From assembly GCA_018389105.1 (NCBI GenBank), contig JACATO010000624.1, positions 1,240,001-1,304,000 of the forward strand: a DNA stretch of 64,000 bases. Direction: 5' to 3'. A program made the translations under genes and the position numbers. Of this stretch, positions 38,694 through 48,692 are shown one piece after another. This DNA comes from Nautilus pompilius. Its lineage: Eukaryota; Mollusca; Cephalopoda; Nautilida; Nautilidae. The first letter of the stretch is position 1. Each line of letters opens with the position of its first letter. The notes beneath the pieces are model-generated. The model was not told where the DNA came from and searched no databases. It worked only from the letters and a program-made list of their open reading frames with translations.

Positions 38694-39753
38694 TTAGAAA
38701 CATTGTGATTTGGATTTCCTGCGGTGTTCCTGATCTGGTTGATCACGGTAAAGTGTCCAGCAGTAGTCAGCCAGCATACTTTCATTCCAGAAGCCTTGGT
38801 ACCGTTTCTTCATAGCACTAATGTCCTGGTGAAATCTTTCACCATGTTCATCAGACATTGCTCCAAGGTTATCTGCGAAGAACTCCAGATGAGAGTCCAA
38901 GAAGTGAACTTTCACTGACATGCGACAACCCATTGCTGAGTAACATTTCAGAAGATTCTTGATGCCATCCTTGTAGTCCATTGCCTTCTTGTTGCCCAAG
39001 AAATTCTCACAGATCCAATTGAAAGCATTCCAGTTCATCCAGTGTTGTCTTGAAGTTGACATCTTTGAGTACTTCTCTAATTTGGGGTCCGACAAAGATA
39101 CCCTCTTTCAACTTCGCCTGTGTGATTTTGGGAAACTTTTCTACAATATACTCAAACCCTCTGGCATTTCTCTTCCCTAGTGTCTTTACAAACCGTTTCA
39201 TCAGTCCAAGCTTTATGTGCAAAGGAGGCAATAGGACATTACATGGATCTACAAGAGGTGTATTCTTGACGCTAGACAGTCCTGGCTGGTATGATGTTCT
39301 TGTCTGCCAGTTTGATTCCGAATAATGTCTGTCAGTTTCCCGACTATCCCATAGACACAAGAAACAACAGTATTTTGTGAAACCTGACTGCATTGTCATT
39401 AACATTCCAATGACTTTTAAATCTCCACATATTTTCCATGGGTATCTTTCATAGGCAATGGCATGAAGTAAAAGTTCCATATTCTCATCGTCTTTCGGCT
39501 CCCTCCATATCATTGGAATGGCAAAAGGCATGGACTTCTTCCTCTTATTGAACCAGTCATGTAAGCCATTTGAGCAAGCTGAGCAGATAAAATGTGGTGC
39601 CCATAACTTGTCCTGATCTCCAAGAGGACAGTCAAAGTATAGCTTATAAATCTTCTTGATCTCTGCTGTTATTGTACGTTTTTGAGCTTTCACAATAAAT
39701 TGTCCACAGACATAACAAAACACATCAGGAGGATTTCTACACTGTCTTGACAT
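38694..39753 (-). pseudogene. Zinc-cluster transposon protein, frame-broken (copy 2)
   Basis: The two predicted segments (39753 down to 39007, and 39095 down to 38694) are identical in amino acid sequence to those of copy 1, including the frame break near 39032. The likely start is the ATG at 39753; an upstream in-frame ATG at 39855 gives 34 extra residues. The cysteine pairs, CGDLKVI, KYCCFLCLWD, LPPLHIKLG, FLDSH and HGERFHQDI are all kept. Identical proteins with an identical lesion mean either that the break was inherited from the parent, or that it is bridged in expression by a short intron or ribosomal frameshift. I favour inheritance of a dead copy moved in trans, without proof. Confidence 0.75.
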
Positions 39754-39814
39754 TGTTAACGCTGTAAAACAAGTAAGGAAATATATACAAACGGTTATAC
39801 TTGTATTGAATTTC

Positions 39815-39957
39815 AGATGATGAAATATTTCATCAGACCAATTATGACTGGACAATTTGAGATGTTTAAATACCTATTTCATCAGACAAAACTTGATTGG
39901 TTAATTTAAGATGGTGAAATATTGCATCTGAACTATGCAGCAATGAATAATGTAGTT
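39815..39957 (+). repeat. Three tandem AGATG-TGAAATA units inside copy 2
   Basis: Same three units as in copy 1 with spacings 45 and 49. The second unit has TTTAAAT where copy 1 has TTGAAAT, one of the few differences between the copies. Confidence 0.65.
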
Positions 39958-40163
39958 TATTTTAAAGGTATGTTTCCATGATGTAAATGAAATACATGCA
40001 TACACATCACTAATTGGAATTTCTATATAATGCATGAGCTAAAACCAAAAAAACTTTCTCATCTTTAAAACTGCACGTGATGTAAAAAAAACTAATTGTA
40101 TATTTGAAATCAGCATTAAAAGCTACACTAAGTACACCTTGACATATGCTTGATGAAAAATAC

Positions 40164-40176
40164 TTGTTGACCAGTG
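40164..40176 (-). repeat. Right terminal inverted repeat, CACTGG copy 2
   Basis: TTGTTGACCAGTG, followed by TTATC as in copy 1 before the flanks diverge. Confidence 0.92.
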
Positions 40177-43100
40177 TTATCAGTCTTTTTGTGTATTCTT
40201 TATAATTAATCATTTACAGAGAAGCAGAAAATCTTTTAACACATACCGGAGGCCATAACTGTGATTCCAGCATAAAATATACCATATTTTATACTTTTAT
40301 ACACATATCAAATCGATAGTGCATACAGTCACGTGTTTTATTAAGATTTGATTAGCAAATCTCTACAGGTGAAAATGCTGTTTCCAGACGTCTGTCAAAT
40401 AAGACATATGCCAGTCCAACCTCCCTTATGCTTGGTGGGGTCACCGATCCTCATGCCGTGAAACCATGCTGCTGTTAGAAAGATTTTGTTCTCCTTCATG
40501 CTGTGAACCTTCATCTATTTATAATTACTATTTTTATAGTAATTAACTATTTTTTCTTGTTTCTGCTACTTACAAAGCAAATTTTGACCTTTATTATTCG
40601 TTCAGGAAGATGGACCCGCTCCTTCTCTCCTTCCACTTCCATGCTACACTTAGGGGCGTTTTCTTATTTTGTTTAAACTACAAAAAGTTCTCATTCTTTT
40701 AACATCAGCTTCCTTTCCACAATCATTGTTATATAATACTTGATGTTATTAGTATTAACATATGAATAAGGAAAAGAATTTACTTGATCCCAAAGTTTTA
40801 ACAGGCTGAAACACGGACTGATACGATTCTAAATATCTGCTTGTTTTCTGGTGGCTTTTCTTTGTTTTCAAAAACCTAAACTTCAGATGAAACTTCTCAA
40901 ATAAAACTGCTATCGCTATCAGATTTCTATTGTAGTTTTTCTTTTCTGCTTTTGTTATTCCCTTTTAAAGTTTTTTTAGAAAAATAATTTCGAACAGTAC
41001 GCGTACTTTAAATGCATTGCGCTACTAAAGTGCGTCTTATACGCCAACTTGTATAGGTCGTGCGTCTTAAATTCAAAAAACGCCCTTCAGACAGAAGTAA
41101 CCGCAAGAGAAAAAAAATTAAATTATGCATATAAAAACTAAAATAAAAAAGCAAATTTTAAATCTATATAGCTTCTAAATAATTATCCCATAACATTTTA
41201 AGCAAAAGAAATACAATAGATTGGTAACTCTACTAACATATCAGTTACAGCACAGTTCATTTTATTAAACTTAGTAATAAATACTTATACAGATGAGTTC
41301 CTTAATATTATTATAAAATCACTAACAGTAATAACATTGATTAACAAGCATGAGAGAAATCTGGTGAAAATAAAACATCGTTCATAAATACCAATAAATG
41401 TATCCATTTAGCAGTTACTGTTAACCAGTATTTTGTATTTACCTTTCTATTTGGCACAGTGATGGAACTTTTCGTCTAATACGCTTATCATTTTTTAAAA
41501 AACTTTTCCCTGAGTCCGAATATTCATCTGCAGCTATTTACACAATTGTAGATAGATCCTTTACTTTCTGTTGGTCACGTACCGAGTCACAGTCGACATG
41601 CCATCCGCCTCTATTTTCCAATTAGTTTCACCAATCCACACGAGCGCCTTAGGCCATCATCATCCTGCACAATCCTCTCACGACTATAAAGTGTTAATTA
41701 TTAAATTAACTACGCTATTACCAAATGATACTTTAAGATTAAAGTATCCTTGGCAGAAGCCTCGGATGACCAATGAAACTGAAAGTTTACTATCCAATTC
41801 CCCTCAAATCAATAGACTAGATGCGGACCAACCAACGCGCCTATAGTTTTTAGAATGCATTTGTAATACCACGCATCGCAGTCTCCTTGAGTGCATTCCG
41901 TCTAAATGTGCGTGGACTGCGTCATATACCTATTAACTGTAGCGGTTGGTAAGAAACGTGGGACTTATCCAGTTTACAAAATTTAAATGAAAAAAAAAAT
42001 CTTTTAGAATTTTCAAAAAGCATTTGCTAAATAAGTTTTGGCTGAATGCCAAATTATCTCTATCCCGCTCCAGTAATCAACGTTAGACTGCTTGCTGTTA
42101 TTTTCAACTAAATGTTTCTCTGATGTGCTGACGGTGTTCCCCTCACTGTTGTTCGGATAGCTCGAGCAGCGGTATCGCTTTCGACCTAGTGCTTCTTCTT
42201 CTTCTTTTTTAAGAAAAAAATACTGGAATTTCTCGAGAAGAAAGAGAACTACCCCACCAGCAACTTCTCTGTCTGCATACTGTGGTCAGAATTAATTACG
42301 CGCGTTGCCGGATTTCTCTTTTTAGTCGAATATTCGCGCGTGCTTCCCCTCCCCTCAGATTTTGTTTCCCTAACAAAAAGGTCTAAAGGGACGCGGATTA
42401 CGAATAAATACACAAATTAAATAAGTCAGAATGTTCAGAGAATAATCGAACAATAGTCGGAGGAAACTTTAGCTGGTAAAGAGTGATACAATTTTTTTCT
42501 TAATGTCGTTATTAAGAAACAGCTGGAAAATATAAGGGGGAAAAACTGCTGATGGAACTGCAGAGAAAATCTTAAAAAAAAAAAAAAAGATTTTTAAAAT
42601 AATTCGGGGTGTCTAACGCGAAGACAGACAAATCTTTTTGGCTAACTTACCGGTCACTAACACTAGAGGGCACCATTTTAAATGAGCTGGGATTCCAGCA
42701 GGGTTAGGCACCGGGAAGTAGTTCTATACTGCAGCAGGAGAACCGTTAATAGCGTACAGGTGGCTAGTCTTACATTTAATTCGTCGTCGCAAAAATCTTC
42801 ATATTATAAAGACTGACCAGCTTCTTATATAATTTACGGTTTGCTGCTCGAAATGCTGCTGTGTTTCTTATTTTCAAACAACAGAACTTTAGATACTTAG
42901 AAAGTATTTTCAGGTTTGTTTTTTTTTAAATTTTTTTCTAAATTAAATAACCAACAAGAATTCTTAACGTCTAGAGAAAATCTCTCTTTTTGCCAACTTT
43001 TAAAGGATCTTATTAATGTATGCAACTCTGTTTTTTATTATAATTTTACTTCAGATAAAGCTAAAATCGTATTCGCTTTCTTTTTTAACTTGTACGGAAC

Positions 43101-44412
43101 AGCTATCCGTTTCAACAGCAATAACATGTGCAGAGATCTCCTGCGAGACGGAGAACGACCGCCGTCAGTATCCAGCCACGATGCGATTCCGCGGGAACAG
43201 GAAGACCAGGAAGCATAAGTGCCAATTTGGAGCGCCGTGAATACATTACTGCCCACGTCGAGACAGGCGAGAGGACAATCTCGAGGTCTCCACCCCTGCT
43301 AACTGAATAGGCTTAGATTAGCAGCAATAACGGCGTTAGGATAAATCCCTCCGGTGATTCTGATTACCATACAGCAGACATATCTTGGCAAAGAGGACAT
43401 TCTTGGACATATCTAACAGATAAAGAAAATGGGCATAGGTAATCGACACAGGTGGATACCGATAGGTTTTAATAACAGTGAACCCACTGTGCTTCATCTG
43501 CAGTCAGAGAATCTACATTTACGACTAAACCCAAATCTTTTATTCTGCACAAGCGGACTGAATTAAATTCCTTTTCAGGTAATACAAGCAAAATAAAAAA
43601 ATTTTTTTTAAAAAAAATTAATGAACACATCACTGAATTCTCCCTGTTCAGGGTTCCGTGAGTTAATTTCATTGTCAGTTTTCCACTGGAATTCATCCAA
43701 ATTAAATGTATTTAATTTACGATCGTTTTTTTATACATGGACACTACTTCTAAGCAGTTAGACGTTTAGGATATTTTTCCTACAGTTTGAATTACCAATT
43801 TTAGCTGAAAACGTTAATCTTGATTTAAAACTATGATCTGATTTTTTGACTGCGGCTCATCAGAAAGAGAAATCTCCATTAAACTGGGAGAATGGAGAAG
43901 ATGGCAAACGAATCTGCCCTTTGACGAAGTTTTGTACTTTTAGAATTAAAAAAAAGAACTGGAAACACTGACGCCAGCGACATCTGCCGTGAAATTATAT
44001 AAACAGTGTAGTTCGACGGAAAATACTAGCTTGACAGTCCTTAGTGAGGTCCTCTTCAAACAACTAGAACACAAGACAGACTTGTAAACAGTTAAAATAA
44101 TAACGTATTTCATTTAATGCCATTTGCAATTTTCATTTGTACGTCAACTATGACGTAGTGTCGCACTGGAGTACAATAATAGGCATGTAAATAACCTGGG
44201 TGTGCGTTATACTGAGTGATATGGCGACGATAATATCAACGCGACACGAAGAGCAAACAAGTGTCAGACGGAAGAGGCTGGGGGAGCAAAAATCTGAAAC
44301 AGCAGAACGACTGGCACATTTAACGCTTCAATAATCTAAAAATCTATTGTTTTCACACCTGCAACAAACAAACTTCTCAAATTCAATTAATAAAGTTTTA
44401 CAAAATGAAATA
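40177..44412. other. Intergenic, no gene recognised
   Basis: AT-rich DNA. A GC-richer patch at 43120-43320 has open frames on both strands (42916-43218 and 43016-43240 plus, 43038-43256 minus). It is preceded by a pyrimidine run and possible AG acceptors, so it could be a lone exon, but no domain is recognisable. A 91-codon frame at 41571-41846 is unremarkable. Confidence 0.5.
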
Positions 44413-45057
44413 TACCGGGTGATCGTAAAGTTACTTCCAACAGTCGGTTGTTTGTAACTCTCGAGCTGTAACACGTTTTCGGAACGCCCTGAGAACGCAT
44501 TCCCTAAGCTTACAGATTTTGCCCCGGGAAAGATTCCGCTTACGCTGTGACATCACCTCTGACGTTTTTTCTCCTGGATAGAAGCTTACAGAAATGTCGG
44601 CTGTGTCGCTTTGTCTGAAAAGACGACTGAAAATGAGATTCTCTACAAGATCGCAAAGCACACGCGCGGCTTTTCTATGTTGATGGATCTAACGTAGAAG
44701 CGGCTTTATGTTTCTTTAGTCACGACAGAGATGTTTGTCAAGCCTCGTGTAGCCGAAGAACGTTTCGTAATTACCTAAGTAAATCGAGGGGACAGGATCC
44801 GTCGCCAATACATCAATATTATGACGCCACATCCCCGTTGGAAAAAATAACGATCCAAATAATGCCTATGGAGGACGTTGCACTTATCAGGTTTCTGGAG
44901 TAGCGCCCCCAGTGGCTAAAATCTGCAAACTTTGAGAAGGAATTTCACATGACGACTCTTGTGTTTACAAATTTTACTTTGGTTAATGTGTGTGTTTTGA
45001 TTGGATTGGGAGTTATAAGCGACTGATCACAAGAAGTTACTTTAATGTTACCCGTTA
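44413..45057. mobile_element. Possible small DNA element with ACCGGGT-like ends
   Basis: The left end TACCGGGTGATCGTAAAGTT and the inverse of the right end TAACGGGTAACATTAAAGTA match at roughly 18 of 25 positions including the next bases (ACTTC). TA dinucleotides sit at both edges, which would suit a Tc1/mariner-type or MITE insertion. The 645 bp inside are less AT-rich than the surroundings but show no recognisable transposase. The repeats are imperfect, so this is a tentative call. Confidence 0.35.
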
Positions 45058-45600
45058 TTTGTCATTGCGACGAACTTTCAGATTATAATACCATTTTTTA
45101 AATCTTATTTCAAAAATTACTATAAGAATTTTACCAAAAGAGATAATAAACCACTGCAAAGAAAAGGTCTACATGGAAAAGGTAGCATAAATCTACTTTA
45201 GCAAACTTTGTTTATATTTAGAATTGATATTTATTTTTATGTAATTTGGCTTACGAAACTCTTTTGAGATGGCATGGAACCTCTGACATTTTTCATCCTT
45301 CCTACTTTTTGGAAGTTACTTTGTTGGAATTCTACAAAAGTATACACTTCTTAATGCTCGGGCACGTTTTAGATAGTCCTGTAATCACTCAGGCCTAATC
45401 TCCTCACTAGACCTGCAAAAACATTGTTTTTCCATTTATTCATATTTCATCTGAAGTTATTTTTAAAAATATGGTTCTTGCGGAATCTTGAATTCAACAA
45501 ATCTACATTAATTGCAGCTTCAGATAAAAGTCTGCAGTCATGACAGCTCACAGTAAAACGTATAACCATGGCTTCCCAAACCTGCATTAATGAATGTCAA
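45058..45600. other. Intergenic, possible early units of an 84-bp repeat
   Basis: AT-rich. The last 60 bases (GCTCACAGTAAAACGTATAA at about 45547) resemble the region right of the hAT (GCTCATACAATAAAAACGTA at about 48693) and may be further units of the degenerate tandem array into which the hAT inserted. Confidence 0.4.
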
Positions 45601-45684
45601 GCTTACACTCTTAGCTACTTTTATTATAAAATACTGCATCCATAAATGCTTAAACTTAAACTCTCAGACGCTTATACTCCAGAA
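45601..45684 (+). repeat. 84-bp tandem unit left of the hAT
   Basis: This unit (GCTTACACTCTTAGCTACTT onward) is repeated immediately beyond the hAT at 48624 (GCCTACACTCATAGCTGATT onward), with shared CATCC-TAAA-GCTTAA-CTTAAA. Removing the hAT and one target copy puts the two units exactly 84 bp apart. Confidence 0.75.
45677..45684 (+). repeat. hAT target-site duplication, left
   Basis: CTCCAGAA, identical to 48616-48623. Eight bases is the typical hAT duplication length. Confidence 0.97.
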
Positions 45685-48615
45685 CAGGGGTCGGAAACCT
45701 ACCGCCAGCTAAAAGATTTTGGCCGGCCAGCGAACAAATATTGTTATACTATGCTTATCCGGCTCGCGAACGTTGGCATTAGCCAATGGGAGCGCGGCTC
45801 GATTGCGTCGGTCCTACTGCGGTAACAGTTCGAGTTCCGGCTTCTGTCGCCAGCATGTATTGTCCGTGTTTCTATCAGGGTGACAGAGCGACAGGAAGTT
45901 GTCAGGGGCTGGTGATACAAGAGTGAATTACTGCAAAGGCCTGTGACACAACCGGGAGTTCCTGCCGTGAGGGCGGGTGGCTGGCTATAACCTCAAGGTT
46001 TTGATAACAATACCAGAAACTTTGATTATAGCAAGCAGCTAGTTTTTAATTCATTTTAAATAAAGTGTTTGGGACCGACTGATTTTGATAACAATAACCG
46101 TTTGATAACATCATGTATGATTATAATAAACAGCTTCCTCTGTATATACGAATACCGGAAAAGCAAACTACCTTATTAATATGTATTAGATACTCTCCGC
46201 GCGTGCGCACGTTTTCAAGTGGGATCGTTCAAATTTGTGAACAGAAACAGTGAAGGCAAATAATTTGCAAGGAATATTTCGGACTAACTACCCCTTTTCT
46301 ACGTTCGCCGCGGAGTGATGCTCCTTCAGATTTGGTGGTTAAAAGGCATGCTAGGGCGACAGTTCGCGCACTGGTAGGTATATCACGCGACTTCTCGACA
46401 TCTCTTGCAACAACAGGATATCACGTAAGCCAGATATTTACATGTGCTATGATACTTGTTGAATAACTCGCGTTTCGAAATAAAATCGAATAAAAAATTC
46501 CCATAGCAATGAATGCAAAACGCAGGAAGGTAGACGCCAAATGCCGAAATTTCCAAGAAACGTGGACACTAGATTACTTCTTCATCAAGCACACTGGGGA
46601 ACCAGTTTGTTTCATTTGCCTAGAAAATGTTGCTGTGAATAAGGTGGCAAATATCAGGCGACATTACGAGACCCGCCATAGTGGAAATTTTAACAAGTTT
46701 ACTGGCCAAGCAAGGAAAGATGAAGTTGAGCGACTAAGACTAGTTTCGGAAAACAAACGTCATTTTTTCCAAGATAAGCAGTGGAAATAAAGGAATATCC
46801 GTTCCAACTACGAAGTCTCAAAACGTATTGCAGAAAAGATGAAGCCTTTTACAGATGGAGAGTTTGTCAAAGAATGTTTACTGGCAGTGATGGATATTTT
46901 GTCTTGAAAATAAATCTTTATTTGCATCTATCACCCTGTCTGCAAGAACGATCACATGACGAGTTGAAGAAATGTCAGCTGATGTTAAAAGTTGTTTAAG
47001 GGATGCTTGTAACGAATTGCAATTTTTTTCAATTTCGCTTGATGACAGCACAGATTCGAGAGACACTGCTCAATTTGCAGTGCTTGTGCGAGGAATGACG
47101 TTAAATTTTCAAATTTTTAAAGAGTTTATTCAATTAATTCCTATGAAGGACACGGTTACTGGAGCAGATATTTTTTAAGCTTTGTTGAAAATTATGTCAG
47201 AAATGAAACTTGATGTGTCGAAGCTAATTGGCACCACAAATGATGGGGCACCAGCAATGGTCGGACAGAAAAAAGGTATCATCGCATTGCTGCAAGGACA
47301 AATGAAAAACCTTGGAATAACACAGAAACTGGTTAAAATTCATTGCATTATCCATAAAGAGGCTTATGTGCCAAGTCTTCGAAATTAAAGAATGTTGTGG
47401 ACATTGCTGTGAAGTCAGTAAATCTGATTCTATCTCGTGGATTGAATCATCGCTAGTTTCAGAAATTTTTGTTGGATACGCAGGCAGTATATGGGGACCT
47501 GGCTTAGTTCTGCAATGTACGCTGGCTTAGCCGAGGGTCAATGCTGGAAAGAGTATTTGCATTGCATGAAGAGGTGGCAATATTCCTTGAAAGCAAAAAT
47601 GAAGATGCTTCATATTTTCGTGATCCTGATTGGCTTGCAACCTTGGTATTTCTTGTGGACATTACATCTCATTTAAATAACTTAAATTTACAACTTCAAG
47701 GAAAAAATCAGCTGATACATGAGATGCATGGTCATATTGTGGCCTTTGAAAGAAAGCTGCAATTGTGGGAATATCAGCTTCAAAAAGGAAATTGCGCACA
47801 TTTTCCTACTTTTCAAAAAAAGTAAAGCACAAGATCCATGCATTTTTTGTGAATATGGTCCAAGAATTGAGAAAAGAGTTTTCATTTCATTTTGCTGATT
47901 TTCGTTTGCCTTTAAATGAGTTCAAGCTGTTTGCTACTCCAGTTGATGTGAAATTTATCAAAAGGAATTGATTGAGATGCAGTGTGACGACGTATTGAGA
48001 TCGAAATTCATTCTGTAGGTGTGTCAGTGCTTGACTTCTGTAGAAAATATATTCATCCTAGTGGGAAGTATCCTAACTTAGTTATCCATGCAAAAAAGAT
48101 GACATCATTGTTTGGCAACACTTATCTGTGTGAGCAATTATTTTTAAAAATTAAGCACACCAAGAAACATTTGAGAATAAGACTGACTGATGCTCATTTG
48201 AATAATATTGAGGAGCTTTCAAGCAACAAAAAGCATCAAGTTTCACATTGATTCATCGACTCTTTGCATTAAAATTAGGTAATTTTTTATTATACTTAAT
48301 TTACCACCATTCAATGCATCATGTTTTTACTTTTTATGCTTTAAAGATTCTTTGTGTCTTTTTAATAGATTCAAAAGATTCCTTGATTGAAATAAATTGT
48401 GACTAAACCGAGTTCCTTGATTATTAATTGGCATCATTGGTTAAGCAAAAATGATTTTATAGCATGCGTTATTCATTGATTTCATGCAAAATATAACTAG
48501 ATGTATTTAAATGGATAATTCCCATATTTCAAGCTTATTTATGGCATTTATCTGGCCCACCGTCAACTCAATACGCTATCTGGCCCGCAGAGGCAAAAGG
48601 GTTTGCCGACCCCTG
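45685..48615 (+). mobile_element. hAT (Charlie-like) transposon
   Basis: A 2931-bp element. It starts CAGGGGTCGGAAACC and ends as the inverse of CAGGGGTCGGCAAACC, which is a typical hAT terminus (10 identical bases, then one single-base gap). It is flanked by a perfect 8-bp duplication CTCCAGAA. CTGGCCC-type words recur near both ends (for example 45720-45730, and about 48552 and 48581), as expected of subterminal transposase-binding sites. It carries a BED-finger transposase gene that is now broken. Its full length matches intact elements of this group, so decay has been by point changes and small indels and not by large deletion. Confidence 0.97.
46509..48251 (+). pseudogene. hAT transposase, BED finger, frame-broken
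   Basis: This encodes a hAT transposase of the type related to ZBED and GTF2IRD2-like host proteins. The first segment (46509-46790) has C34-x2-C37 and H52-x4-H57, a BED-type zinc finger for DNA binding. Later segments, in shifting frames, are FFSISLDDSTDSRDTAQFAV at about 47025 (first catalytic Asp region), LIGTTNDGAPAMVG at about 47230 (second Asp region), KIHCIIHKEA, then YGDLAWFCNVRWLSRG, TSHLNNLNLQLQGKNQLI, and a C-terminal dimerisation region YPNLVIHAKKMTSLFGNTYL with LRIRLTDAHLNNI, ending at 48251. The span of about 581 codons is close to the family size. At least four stops or frameshifts interrupt it. The start is chosen at the first ATG of the BED segment. Confidence 0.93.
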
Positions 48616-48623
48616 CTCCAGAA
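48616..48623 (+). repeat. hAT target-site duplication, right
   Basis: CTCCAGAA, exact copy of 45677-45684. Confidence 0.97.
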
Positions 48624-48692
48624 GCCTACACTCATAGCTGATTTCACTATGAAAGACTACATCCGTAAAAGCTTAAGCTTAAATTCATGGTT
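48624..48692 (+). repeat. 84-bp tandem unit right of the hAT
   Basis: Diverged copy of 45601-45684, now separated from it by the hAT insertion. See the left unit for the matching words. Confidence 0.7.

Larger units (their letters stand above)
38391..40176 (-). mobile_element. CACTGG-ended DNA transposon, copy 2
   Basis: A 1786-bp near-identical partner of the element at 19949-21733, in the same orientation. The left end CACTGGTCAACAA is the exact inverse of the right end TTGTTGACCAGTG (13 bp). With the flanking ATAA and TTAT the inverted symmetry extends to 17 bp. No unambiguous direct target duplication is seen: TA would fit if the element began one base further out, but copy 1 does not support that. 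Outside the ends the sequence is unrelated to the flanks of copy 1. The near identity implies recent movement or recent gene conversion. Confidence 0.92.

Noticed and set aside
42660..42673. CTCF-like site ACACTAGAGGGCAC (and GCGCCCACTGGTGG at 17938-17951)
   Set aside because: Each differs from the consensus at one position. A rough estimate for one-mismatch hits on both strands of 64 kb is about one by chance, so two are not evidence.
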